This document shows positions 7,908 through 16,717 of a stretch of DNA of 64,000 bases, piece after piece. This DNA is from Cellulophaga lytica DSM 7489. GTDB lineage: Bacteria; Bacteroidota; Bacteroidia; Flavobacteriales; Flavobacteriaceae. The translations under genes were made by a program, and so were the position numbers. Location of the stretch: NCBI RefSeq assembly GCF_000190595.1, contig NC_015167.1, positions 1,787,501-1,851,500 of the forward strand, in the 5' to 3' direction. Each line of letters begins with the position of its first letter. The first letter of the stretch is position 1. The notes under the pieces were generated by a model. The model was not told the DNA's origin. It searched no databases and worked only from the letters and a program-made list of their open reading frames with translations.

Positions 7908-8510
7908 TTAATTCTCTATTGTTCTAAACGTTAAGTTTATTCTGGGTGTACTTACTTTTTTTGTTGGTGGTAGTCTGTGTAACCAGTTTTTTTGAGTAGT
8001 ACCTGTCATTACCAATAAACTTCCTCTGTCTAAATTAATATCTATTTTTTGCTTGTTCTCTTTATGTTTAAAACTAAACTTACGTTCTGCCCCAAAACTT
8101 AAAGACCCTATTGCCCCGTTTTCTTTTAAATCTTTTTCACCGTCACTATGCCAAGCCATACCTTCTTCTCCTGAGTGGTATAAGTTTAACAAGCAAGAGT
8201 TAAATGTTTCTCCGGTTTTTTCCTCTACTATTTTTTTTAGTTCTAGTAGCTCTTTTGTCCACGGTAGGGCTGTTTTGGTAATTTTAGAGTAGGTGTAACT
8301 AAATGGGTTGGTTGCATACCAAGCTACTTTGCGTTTAGTAGTTATGGTTTTTCCAAAAATAACAGCTTTATCATTCTCCCATTGTATATTGTTAAATAAA
8401 TAACTGTAGTACTCTTGAGCTTTACTGGTTGGCATTATTGCTCCGTAATAATACACTTCGCCATCAAAAGGAAGTATATTTTTTTGTATGTCTGTGTTAA
8501 ATAAATCCAT
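7908..8510 (-). CDS. alkB: AlkB-like 2-oxoglutarate/Fe(II)-dependent dioxygenase
   Basis: Direct-reversal repair of alkylated DNA bases (1-methyladenine, 3-methylcytosine) by oxidative demethylation is the established role of AlkB proteins. The iron ligands are visible as His121-x-Asp123 in MAWHSDGE and His178 in NWLHRLPP. The 2-oxoglutarate-binding arginine motif is RINLTFR (Arg190 and Arg196). At 200 residues it has the size of the bacterial AlkB2-like form common in Bacteroidota. It stands alone, without ada or other alkylation-repair genes nearby. Substrate preference between DNA, RNA and protein cannot be fixed from sequence. Confidence 0.9.
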   Translation of the reverse strand: MDLFNTDIQKNILPFDGEVYYYGAIMPTSKAQEYYSYLFNNIQWENDKAVIFGKTITTKRKVAWYATNPFSYTYSKITKTALPWTKELLELKKIVEEKTGETFNSCLLNLYHSGEEGMAWHSDGEKDLKENGAIGSLSFGAERKFSFKHKENKQKIDINLDRGSLLVMTGTTQKNWLHRLPPTKKVSTPRINLTFRTIEN

Positions 8511-8643
8511 TTATAATCATAAAAATAATCAATCAATTTTTAATTGGTTGTAATGTGCCTATTTAAAAATAAATAAACCTTTAACGTTTATTAACAGTAA
8601 AATTTTGTCCAGTAAATATCTGTCGCATTATTTTGCATTCTGT

Positions 8644-9045
8644 ATGACAGTATCACTAAAAAATAAGACTGCTCTTTTATTAGCATTGTGTTTTACAATG
8701 TTGGGTAGCTTATACGCTAATGTTTCATTAGAAAATAGTGGTACTTTACAGCAAACAACCAATACAGATTCTGTTACTAAGCAAATAGAGAATGTAGGTT
8801 TGTCTGTACTAAATAAACACAGTCATTTTGCAACAGAGCTAACAGAGGCAAATGAAGAAGAAGTAACAGAAAATGTTACGCCTAAAAAATTAAGTAATAA
8901 CAATGGCAATTTTAAAGTTGCCTTTTTTTCTGCTCAAATTTTAGGTTTACCATCTACACTACTTACTAAAACACATTATTTATTACACACCAATTTAGGG
9001 AGTGTTTTAAAAATTTATATAAAGTACCAAGTACTACTTATATAG
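8644..9045 (+). CDS. Small secreted protein of unknown function
   Basis: The protein starts MTVSLKNKTALLLALCFTML and has a signal peptide ending near LYAN. The mature part is Ser/Thr/Asn/Glu rich for about 65 residues and ends with a more hydrophobic stretch (TLLTKTHYLLHTNLGSVLKI). No family was recognised. The ATG at 8644 is preferred because it places the basic n-region directly before the hydrophobic core; an earlier alternative start at 8605 adds 13 residues. It lies 154 bases upstream of the RND efflux operon on the same strand, so a functional link is possible but not shown. Confidence 0.55.
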   Translation: MTVSLKNKTALLLALCFTMLGSLYANVSLENSGTLQQTTNTDSVTKQIENVGLSVLNKHSHFATELTEANEEEVTENVTPKKLSNNNGNFKVAFFSAQILGLPSTLLTKTHYLLHTNLGSVLKIYIKYQVLLI

Positions 9046-9199
9046 AAAACCAATAAAGCAGTAGCCACTTACTAATACTGCTTACACACCACACCATTAT
9101 TTATTTTGTCTAAGGACATAGCGGTAATATACGTATAGTTTTCTGTGCGTTTTTGCCACACGTATTAACAATCAATTATTTTAAAAAATCAATCGTATT

Positions 9200-10282
9200 A
9201 TGAGGAGAACTTCTACACTCATAGGCCTATTGCTTGTGCTTTGTTTTGCCAGCTGTGAGTCTAAAAAAGAAGAAAAAAAAGAGGAATCTAAATTTCTTGT
9301 TACCAATCCTGTTAAAGAAGACACCATTATTAAAAAAGACTACGTATGCCAAATACACTCTATTAGGCATATAGAAATACGTGCTTTAGAAAAAGGGTAT
9401 TTAAAACATATTTCTATAGATGAGGGGCAGTTTGTAAAAAAAGGTCAAAAGCTTTTTAATATAATGCCAAACGTGTATCAGGCAGATTTGCAAAAAGCAA
9501 AAGCTGAAGCAGAAGTAGCAGAAATAGAATACAAAAACACAAAACTACTAGCAGATAGTAATGTGGTTTCTGCAAATGAATTAGCAATGTCTAAAGCAGA
9601 ATATGATAAAGCTAAAGCAGAGGTGTTTTTAACACAAACCCATTTAAGTTTTACAGATATTAGAGCTCCTTTTGATGGTATTGTAGATCATTTAGAAGCT
9701 AGAGAAGGTAGTCTTTTAGATGAAGGAGAAAAATTAACCACACTGTCAGATAACAGTAAAATGTGGGTATACTTTAATGTGCCAGAGGCAGAGTATTTAG
9801 ACTACATTACAAATACGGGTAAAGCAAGAGCTAAACAAGTAGAGTTGGTTATGGCAAACAATAAAATGTTTAACCAAACAGGTATAGTAGAAACTATAGA
9901 GGGTGAGTTTAATAACCAAACTGGTAACATTGCGTTTAGAGCAACCTTTCCTAATCCAGATAAAATATTAAGACACGGTGAAACTGGTAGTGTACTTATG
10001 TCTGTTCCATATGATGACGCCTTACTAATACCACAAAAAGCAACTTTTGAAATTTTAGATAAAACTTACGTGTATGTTATAGATGCTAATAGTGAGGTTA
10101 AGCAAAGAGAAATAGAAATTGAAGCTACCTTACCTAACTTATTTATTGTTAGCAAAGGCCTTTCTACTAAAGATAAAATACTGCTAGAAGGGTTGCGTAT
10201 GGTAAAAAATAACGAAAAAATACATACCAAGTTTTTAGAACCAAATACGGTACTAAAAGAACTAGACCTGTATGCAGAATAA
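9200..10282 (+). CDS. RND efflux periplasmic adaptor (membrane fusion) lipoprotein
   Basis: This protein bridges the inner-membrane pump and the outer-membrane channel of a tripartite efflux system. It begins with a lipoprotein signal (LLLVLCFASC), with Cys19 as the likely lipidated residue, followed by a Lys/Glu linker. The lipoyl/barrel-sandwich halves are recognisable as EIRALEKGYLKHISIDEGQF near residue 65 and DIRAPFDGIVDHLEAREG near residue 155, flanking an alpha-hairpin rich in Ala, Glu and Lys. The beta-barrel and membrane-proximal domains follow, giving the normal MexA/AcrA length of 360 residues. It is the first gene of a three-gene operon. No dedicated regulator is adjacent. Confidence 0.92.
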   Translation: MRRTSTLIGLLLVLCFASCESKKEEKKEESKFLVTNPVKEDTIIKKDYVCQIHSIRHIEIRALEKGYLKHISIDEGQFVKKGQKLFNIMPNVYQADLQKAKAEAEVAEIEYKNTKLLADSNVVSANELAMSKAEYDKAKAEVFLTQTHLSFTDIRAPFDGIVDHLEAREGSLLDEGEKLTTLSDNSKMWVYFNVPEAEYLDYITNTGKARAKQVELVMANNKMFNQTGIVETIEGEFNNQTGNIAFRATFPNPDKILRHGETGSVLMSVPYDDALLIPQKATFEILDKTYVYVIDANSEVKQREIEIEATLPNLFIVSKGLSTKDKILLEGLRMVKNNEKIHTKFLEPNTVLKELDLYAE

Positions 10283-10305
10283 TTACAAAATAGAACTATA
10301 AAAAT

Positions 10306-13300
10306 ATGTTTAGTAAATTTATAAAAAGGCCTGTGTTGGCTATTGTAATTTCTGTAATTATTATTTTTACAGGACTGTTAGCAATAAACCAATTGCCTAT
10401 ATCCCAGTTTCCGCAAATAGCACCTACAACTGTAAATATTTTTATTGCTTACCCTGGTGCCAGTGCAGATGTGTTGGTAAAATCTACCTTAATACCTTTA
10501 GAGACTTCTATAAACGGTGTACAAGGTATGCGTTATATAGCTTCTGATGCTACAAGTGCCGGTGAAGGAACTTTACGTGTAATTTTTGAGCCTGGTACAG
10601 ACCCCAATGAGGCTGTTGTTAAAATAAAAACACGTGTAGATCAAGTAATGCCTTTGTTGCCAGAATTGGTACAGCGTGAAGGTGTAATTATTACTCCCGT
10701 ACAACCTAGTATGCTTATGTACGTTAACTTGTACAGTAATAAAAAACATACAGACGAAAAGTTTCTTTACAACTATGCTTACACCAAAATGGTGCCAGAA
10801 ATACAACGTATAGATGGTATTGCAAGTGCTAAAATTTTAGGTAGCCGTAAGTACGCTATGCGTGTTTGGCTAAAACCAGATCGTATGCGTGCATACAATG
10901 TTTCTGCAGAAGAGGTTTTAAAAGCAATGGAAGACCAAAGTATTTTGGCCAGACCAGGTAGAATTGGTAGAAGTTCTGGTAAAAAATCACAAGCGTTAGA
11001 ATATACATTGGTATACCAAAATAGGTATAGTGAGCCAGATCAATACAAAGACATCATTATTAAGGCTAATGAAGAAGGAGAAATTTTAACGCTAAAAGAC
11101 ATTGCTGATGTAGAGTTAGGAAGTGAGTTTTTTGATATCTACTCTAATTTAGATGGTAAGCCATCTGCATCTATTGTATTAAAGCAAACCTTTGGTAGTA
11201 ACGGGAGTGATGTAATAGACGCAGTTAAAGATAAACTGAAAGAGCTTAAAGAAGATTTACCTCCTGGTATAGACTATAAAATTAGTTATGATGTTTCTAA
11301 TTTTTTAGATGCATCTATAGAACAAGTATTACATACGCTTAGAGATGCATTTATTCTTGTAGCTATTGTAGTGTTCTTGTTTTTGGGAGATTGGAGGTCA
11401 ACTTTAATTCCAATTATAGCCGTGCCAGTATCACTTATTGGTGCATTTTTTATTATGCAACTATTTGGGTTGTCTATAAACTTAATAACCCTATTTGCAC
11501 TGGTATTGGCAATTGGTATTGTGGTAGATGATGCTATAGTTGTGGTAGAAGCCGTACACGCAAAAATGGAAGAAGAACATTTAACACCTTACAAGGCTGT
11601 TAAAAGTGTTGTTGGAGAAATTGGTGGTGCTATTATAGCAATTACATTGGTAATGGTTTCGGTTTTTGTTCCTATTTCTTTTATGACAGGTCCGGTTGGT
11701 GTGTTTTACCGTCAGTTTTCTATAACAATGGCTGGTTCAATAGTTATTTCTGCATTAGTTGCTTTAACATTAACGCCAGTACTTTGTGCAATGTTATTAA
11801 AGCACAATGATGGTAAAAGAAAAAAATCGGCAGTAGATAAGTTTATAGATTGGTTTAACAGAGGCTTTGAACGACTTACAGGTAGCTATGTAAAAATTTT
11901 AAATAAAATTGTAGCTCGTAGAATTTTAACTTTTGGCGTCTTGGCAATATTTTGCGCAGGTATCGTTTATACCAGTAAAATTTTGCCTGCTGGTTTTATA
12001 CCTAATGAAGATCAAGGGATGATTTATGCCATTATACAAACTCCTCCAGGCTCTACATTAGAACGCACAAATGAAGTTGCCAGAAAACTACAAGCCATAT
12101 GTGAAGAAACAGAGGGTGTACAATCTGTTTCATCATTAGCAGGTTATGAAATAATGACAGAGGGTCGTGGTTCTAATGCTGGTACGTGTTTAATAAACTT
12201 AAAACCTTGGTCAGAGCGCCACCATTCTGTTCATGAAATAATGGAAGAACTAGAGGAAGAAACCAAAAATTTAGGTGCAGTTATAGAGTATTTTGAGCCG
12301 CCTGCAGTCCCTGGTTTCGGTTCTTCTGGTGGTTTTTCTATGCGTTTGTTAGATAAAACTAATGGTACAGACTATCATGAGTTCGAGAAAATAAACAACA
12401 ACTTTATGGAAGCTTTAGGAAAGCGTAAGGAGTTAAGTGGCTTGTTTACTTTTTATGCAGCTAATTATCCGCAATATAAACTTAAAATAGACAATAAAGC
12501 AGCTATGCAAAAAGGGGTGTCTATTGGTGCGGCTATGGAAAACTTAAACATTTTAATTGGTAGTACTTATGAGCAAGGATTTATACGTTTTGGAAGATTT
12601 TTTAAAGTATATACCCAAGCAGCACCAGAGTACAGAGGTTTGCCTTCTGATTTAGAAAAGCTTTTTGTAAAGAGTGAAGAAGGTAAAATGGTACCGTATT
12701 CTGCTTTTATGAAGATTGAAAAAGCACTTGGTCCTAATGAAATTACTAGGTACAATTTATACAATTCTGCTGCAATTAGGGGGCTGCCGGCTCCTGGTTA
12801 TACTAGTGGCGATGCTATAAAAGCAATACAAGAAGTAGCAAAAGAATCTTTACCACATGGTTATGATGTTGCGTGGGAAGGATTGTCTTATGATGAGGCA
12901 CGCAGAGGTAACGAGTCTATCTACATTTTTGCAATTGTATTAGTGTTTGTATACTTAGTGTTGGCAGCACAGTATGAAAGCTTTTTACTGCCTTTAGCCG
13001 TAATACTATCATTACCTGTAGGTATTTTTGGTTCGTTCTTTTTATTAAAAATAATGGGACTTTCTAATGATGTTTATGCACAAATTGGTATGATTATGTT
13101 GGTTGGTTTGTTAGGTAAAAACGGAGTGTTAATTGTGGAGTTTGCGGTTCAAAAAAGAAATCAAGGTTCTACAATACTAGAAGCAGCTATAGAAGGTGCA
13201 AAAGCACGTTTTAGACCTATTTTAATGACATCCTTTGCATTTATTGCAGGGTTAATACCACTAATTATTGCTACAGGAGCAGGAGCAATAGGAAATAAAA

Positions 13301-13548
13301 CTATAGGCGGTTCTTCTTTAGGAGGAATGCTTTTAGGGACTTTATTTGGTGTATTAATAATACCTGGTTTGTATTACATTTTTGCAAAAATGGCAGATGG
13401 GCGTAGTCTTATTAAGGATGAAGATACAGTGCCTGCTTCTGAAGAGTTTATGCGAGCTAGTGAAAGTAAAAGCGGAATGAAGGCTCGTATGGAGAAAATA
13501 AATCAACTTTTGAAAAAATTAATAGCTAAAAATGAAGATAATAAATAA
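10306..13548 (+). CDS. RND efflux pump, HAE1 (AcrB) family
   Basis: The inner-membrane proton/drug antiporter of the tripartite system. The 1080-residue chain shows the duplicated HAE1 layout: a first membrane helix (about residues 9-28), a large periplasmic porter domain, helices from about 340, a second porter half, and the last helices to about 1040. The proton-relay aspartates are Asp408-Asp409 in GIVVDDAIVVVE. The N-terminal AINQLPISQFPQIAPTTVNI is typical of AcrB-type pumps. The C-terminal extension after the last helix is charged and about 45 residues long. It starts 23 bases after the adaptor and overlaps the next gene by 17 bases. The substrate range is not predictable. Confidence 0.95.
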   Translation: MFSKFIKRPVLAIVISVIIIFTGLLAINQLPISQFPQIAPTTVNIFIAYPGASADVLVKSTLIPLETSINGVQGMRYIASDATSAGEGTLRVIFEPGTDPNEAVVKIKTRVDQVMPLLPELVQREGVIITPVQPSMLMYVNLYSNKKHTDEKFLYNYAYTKMVPEIQRIDGIASAKILGSRKYAMRVWLKPDRMRAYNVSAEEVLKAMEDQSILARPGRIGRSSGKKSQALEYTLVYQNRYSEPDQYKDIIIKANEEGEILTLKDIADVELGSEFFDIYSNLDGKPSASIVLKQTFGSNGSDVIDAVKDKLKELKEDLPPGIDYKISYDVSNFLDASIEQVLHTLRDAFILVAIVVFLFLGDWRSTLIPIIAVPVSLIGAFFIMQLFGLSINLITLFALVLAIGIVVDDAIVVVEAVHAKMEEEHLTPYKAVKSVVGEIGGAIIAITLVMVSVFVPISFMTGPVGVFYRQFSITMAGSIVISALVALTLTPVLCAMLLKHNDGKRKKSAVDKFIDWFNRGFERLTGSYVKILNKIVARRILTFGVLAIFCAGIVYTSKILPAGFIPNEDQGMIYAIIQTPPGSTLERTNEVARKLQAICEETEGVQSVSSLAGYEIMTEGRGSNAGTCLINLKPWSERHHSVHEIMEELEEETKNLGAVIEYFEPPAVPGFGSSGGFSMRLLDKTNGTDYHEFEKINNNFMEALGKRKELSGLFTFYAANYPQYKLKIDNKAAMQKGVSIGAAMENLNILIGSTYEQGFIRFGRFFKVYTQAAPEYRGLPSDLEKLFVKSEEGKMVPYSAFMKIEKALGPNEITRYNLYNSAAIRGLPAPGYTSGDAIKAIQEVAKESLPHGYDVAWEGLSYDEARRGNESIYIFAIVLVFVYLVLAAQYESFLLPLAVILSLPVGIFGSFFLLKIMGLSNDVYAQIGMIMLVGLLGKNGVLIVEFAVQKRNQGSTILEAAIEGAKARFRPILMTSFAFIAGLIPLIIATGAGAIGNKTIGGSSLGGMLLGTLFGVLIIPGLYYIFAKMADGRSLIKDEDTVPASEEFMRASESKSGMKARMEKINQLLKKLIAKNEDNK

Positions 13549-14989
13549 ATATAAAACTGTGCTTAGGCATAAAAAAGCCTATCTAGTTTGTGTTATTTGT
13601 GTGTTTGCTTTTTATTCTTGTGTTCCTACAAGAGAAATAAAAAATGAAAATACAACAGTGCCAACTGTATATAATAACGCAACTACAGACACTGTAAATT
13701 CTGCTGTTATGAAATGGGATCAGTATTTTTCTGATCCTCATTTAAAAGCAATTATAGATACGGCCTTAGTTAATAACCAAGAATTAAATATTATGCTACA
13801 AGAAGTACAGGTGGCTAAAAATGAAATTATGGTTAGAAAAGGTGAGTATTTACCATTTGTAAACATACAGGCAGGAGCAGAGGTAGAAAAAGTTGGGCGT
13901 TATACCAGTCAAGGTGCTAATGATGCTAATACAGATATTAAAGAAGGAGAAGAATTTCCAGAGCCTTTACCTAATTATCAGGTAGCAGCAGTTGCGTCAT
14001 GGGAGTTAGATGTTTGGAAAAAACTAAGGAACTCTAAAAAAGCTGCTGTGTTAGAGTATTTAGCAAGTGAAGAAGGTAAAAACTTTATGGTTACCAATTT
14101 GGTTTCAGAAATTGCATCTTCTTATTATGAGCTTTTAGCTCTAGATAATCAGCTTAAAATAATAGACCAGAATATAGCTATTCAAAAAAATGTGCTAGAA
14201 ATTGTTAAACTGCAAAAACAAGCTGCTAGGGCAACAGAGTTAGGTGTAAAGCGTTTTGAAGCTGAGGTTTTAAAAAACCAAAGTTCTAGATACCAAATAC
14301 AACAACAGATTACCGAGGCAGAAAATAAAATTTGTTTTTTAATGGGTTCTTATCCTAAACATATTAAAAGAACCACAACAGATTTTGTAGAAATTACTAC
14401 TACTCCAGTACACGCAGGTATACCAAGCCAGTTACTACAAAATAGACCAGATATTAAGCGTGCAGAGTATGAGTTGGCTGCTAATAAATTGAATATAAAA
14501 GTAGCCAAAGCCAATTTTTATCCATCAATAGGTATTAAAGCAGGTGTGGGGTTAGAGGCTTTTAAACCTAAGTTTTTAACAAAAACGCCAGAGTCTGTAC
14601 TTTATAATGTTGTTGGTGATGTGATTGCACCACTTATAAACCGTAATGCTATTAAGGCAGCATATAAAAATGCAAATAAAAGGCAAATTAAAGCGGTATA
14701 CGAGTATGAGAAGGCTATTTTAAATGGTTATATAGAAACCACAAACCAATTGTCTAATATAAAAAATCTTAAAAAAAGTTTTGATGTTAAACAGCAAGAA
14801 GTAAATGCGTTAACAGAGTCTATTGCAATTTCTAACAAGCTATTTAGATCTGCTAGAGCAGATTATATGGAGGTGTTATTAACACAGCGTGATGCTTTAG
14901 AGGCAAAAATAGAACTTGTAGAAACCAAAAAAGAGCAGTTGCTAGCGCATGTAAACATATACCACGCTTTAGGCGGTGGTTGGAATTAG
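13532..14989 (+). CDS. TolC-like outer-membrane efflux lipoprotein (NodT family)
   Basis: This outer-membrane channel completes the RND system. A lipoprotein signal ends at FAFYSC (Cys near residue 30). Two TolC repeats are visible: the first around WDQYFSDPHLKAIIDTAL with ASWELDVWKKL, the second around SQLLQNRPDIKRAEYELAAN, the hallmark motif of the OprM/NodT group. The 485-residue length is normal. The start overlaps the end of the pump gene by 17 bases, so translation is probably coupled. A strong terminator about 65 bases after the stop ends the operon. Confidence 0.92.
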   Translation: MKIINKYKTVLRHKKAYLVCVICVFAFYSCVPTREIKNENTTVPTVYNNATTDTVNSAVMKWDQYFSDPHLKAIIDTALVNNQELNIMLQEVQVAKNEIMVRKGEYLPFVNIQAGAEVEKVGRYTSQGANDANTDIKEGEEFPEPLPNYQVAAVASWELDVWKKLRNSKKAAVLEYLASEEGKNFMVTNLVSEIASSYYELLALDNQLKIIDQNIAIQKNVLEIVKLQKQAARATELGVKRFEAEVLKNQSSRYQIQQQITEAENKICFLMGSYPKHIKRTTTDFVEITTTPVHAGIPSQLLQNRPDIKRAEYELAANKLNIKVAKANFYPSIGIKAGVGLEAFKPKFLTKTPESVLYNVVGDVIAPLINRNAIKAAYKNANKRQIKAVYEYEKAILNGYIETTNQLSNIKNLKKSFDVKQQEVNALTESIAISNKLFRSARADYMEVLLTQRDALEAKIELVETKKEQLLAHVNIYHALGGGWN

Positions 14990-15054
14990 TTTTTTTAATT
15001 GTTATGTTTTTTAAGTTAGTTGTTAAAGTTTTTTAGTTCTCTACTTTTTCAACG

Positions 15055-15086
15055 AAAAAGCCCTTCAGAAATGAAGGGCTTTTTAT
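15055..15086. terminator. Terminator after the RND operon
   Basis: AAAAAGCCCTTCA pairs perfectly with TGAAGGGCTTTTT around a GAAA loop, with T runs usable on both strands. It can end the efflux operon and, on the minus strand, the small membrane-peptide gene. Confidence 0.85.
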
Positions 15087-15150
15087 ATAATCTATAGCGT
15101 TTTAAAGCTAAATTCAAAAACAAGACGTGGGGAAAGTGCTTTTGTCCTTT

Positions 15151-15276
15151 TTACAAGACGCCTACGGCAGCCAAAATTAAGCATCCTACAACGGCAATTA
15201 ATATTGCAATAAGTACAACAACCATTGCGCCTAGGAAACTATTTAAGACCTTTGTACCAACAGTTAATTCTTTCAT
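15151..15276 (-). CDS. 41-residue hydrophobic membrane peptide
   Basis: A short open frame in the 385-base gap between the RND operon and waaA. The product starts MKELTVGTKVLNSFLGAMVV, followed by a run of Val, Leu, Ile, Ala and Gly with one Cys and one more Gly-Val pair before the stop. It is a single predicted membrane segment with a short, slightly basic N-terminus. It has an ATG start and the bidirectional terminator lies downstream at a reasonable distance. No family was recognised. It could be a small membrane regulator or a toxin-like peptide; the sequence does not decide this, and a chance frame cannot be excluded. The rest of the gap shows nothing else. Confidence 0.5.
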   Translation of the reverse strand: MKELTVGTKVLNSFLGAMVVVLIAILIAVVGCLILAAVGVL

Positions 15277-15374
15277 AATCTCAATAGTTTCTAGTAATTT
15301 ACAAATTAAAATCGACTTTAACAATTTTAGTCACTGTAAATCAAGTTGTTATATGAGTTGTAAAAACTGTTGTA

Positions 15375-16625
15375 TTACTTGTTTACAAGTAAAGTGCCAA
15401 TGTAACTTGCTATTTTGTTTGTAGCTCCAATATTTTGAGCAACGTAATTTTTATTTATTTCTGCAGTGCTATTGTAGTGTTCTTTTTTAGAAATTAACAG
15501 ATCTAAAACACTCGTAAACTCGTTTTGGTTTGCGGCGGGTAAAACTCCTTTTAGTTGTACTAAATCTTCAGCTTCTTTAAAGCCTTTGTAAATTGGGCCA
15601 ATTAGTATAGGAACTCCAAACACGGCAGGTTCTAAAGTGTTGTGTAAGCCGCCTTTTGTAAAACCACCACCTATATAAGCTATGTGAGCATAACTGTATA
15701 CTTTGGTTAAAATTCCAATAGTATCAATAATTAAAACATCAAAATCAGAAATATCATTATTGTTTATTTCTGAAAATAAAACTACTTTTTTGTGTATGCT
15801 ATTTTTTAACTCTTCTATTTGGTCTGTAATAATATTATGCGGAGCAATAACAAATTTTATATTTTTTGCAGAGGTATTATTTATGTAATCTATTAAAAAT
15901 AAATGTCCTTTTGGCCAAGTACTACCAGCTACTACGCAAGTTTTGTTTTGTGTAAAGTTGGTCATAAAATCTAACTCATTGTTTTGCTCTAGTATTTTAG
16001 ATACGCGGTCAAACCTTGTATCACCACTAACAGTGCAATTGTTAAAACCAATACTTTTAAGTAAGTTTTTAGAGTTAGAGTCTTGCACAAAAAAATGTGT
16101 AAATGCAGTTAAGCTTTTGCGCATAAAACTACCATACCATTTAAAAAATAGTTGTTCTTTTTTAAAGTAGGCAGAAACTAAAAGAGTTGGTATTTGTTTT
16201 TCTTTTAAAATTTTAAGGTGGTTAGGCCATATCTCATATTTTACAAAAACGGCAAGCTTAGGATTTACAGCTTTTATAAATTTTTTAGCATTTTTTAAAG
16301 TGTCTAATGGCATATAAACAATAGCATTAGCAATGTTGTCATCTTTTTTGACTTGGTAGCCAGAAGGAGAAAAAAATGTAACAACAAACTTGTAGGTAGG
16401 GTAATTTTTTTTAAGTTTTTCTATAACAGGCAAACCTTGTTCATACTCACCTAAAGAGGCTGTGTGTACCCAAATAACATCATCTTTTACAGAAATGTTT
16501 TTGCTTAGGGTGTTGTAAATATTTTTACGGCCCTGCACAAAGAGTTTTATTTTAGGGTTAAAATTTGCAATTATTTTAACCAAAAGAGCGGCAATGTGTA
16601 CTACAATGTTATATAAAAGATGCAC
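15375..16625 (-). CDS. waaA: 3-deoxy-D-manno-octulosonic acid transferase
   Basis: Transfers Kdo from CMP-Kdo to lipid A precursor at the cytoplasmic face of the inner membrane, an essential step of LPS core synthesis. The N-terminal hydrophobic anchor (LYNIVVHIAALLVKIIANFN) is followed by the acceptor-domain motif HTASLGEYEQGLP, which carries the catalytic Glu of the family. Later motifs are FVKYEIWPN and, in the C-terminal donor-binding domain, AYIGGGFTKGGLHNTLEPA. The 416-residue length fits. The start codon is GTG; no in-frame ATG fits the conserved N-terminus better. It is divergent from the DegT aminotransferase gene. Confidence 0.95.
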   Translation of the reverse strand: MHLLYNIVVHIAALLVKIIANFNPKIKLFVQGRKNIYNTLSKNISVKDDVIWVHTASLGEYEQGLPVIEKLKKNYPTYKFVVTFFSPSGYQVKKDDNIANAIVYMPLDTLKNAKKFIKAVNPKLAVFVKYEIWPNHLKILKEKQIPTLLVSAYFKKEQLFFKWYGSFMRKSLTAFTHFFVQDSNSKNLLKSIGFNNCTVSGDTRFDRVSKILEQNNELDFMTNFTQNKTCVVAGSTWPKGHLFLIDYINNTSAKNIKFVIAPHNIITDQIEELKNSIHKKVVLFSEINNNDISDFDVLIIDTIGILTKVYSYAHIAYIGGGFTKGGLHNTLEPAVFGVPILIGPIYKGFKEAEDLVQLKGVLPAANQNEFTSVLDLLISKKEHYNSTAEINKNYVAQNIGATNKIASYIGTLLVNK

Positions 16626-16684
16626 CTAATGTTTATTTGTCGTAAAAATACGTTTCTTTCATTAATTTCATTGTTGCCCATTGG

Positions 16685-16692
16685 TATTTTTG
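16685..16692 (+). promoter_or_regulatory. -7 box (TATTTTTG) of the degT-galE unit
   Basis: TATTTTTG matches TAnnTTTG and ends 25 bases before the DegT start codon. No well-spaced upstream TTG was found, so only the -7 element is supported. Confidence 0.45.
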
Positions 16693-16717
16693 TAAATTTA
16701 CCTTTCAAATTAAGGCA

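Noticed and set aside
7729-7911. Open frame across the tRNA-Leu gene
   Set aside because: It overlaps the whole tRNA and its terminator and encodes no recognisable protein; a chance frame.
9057-9082. Hairpin AGCAGTA/TACTGCT after the small secreted protein gene
   Set aside because: Only 7 bp with a 12-base loop and no T run; too weak to call a terminator.
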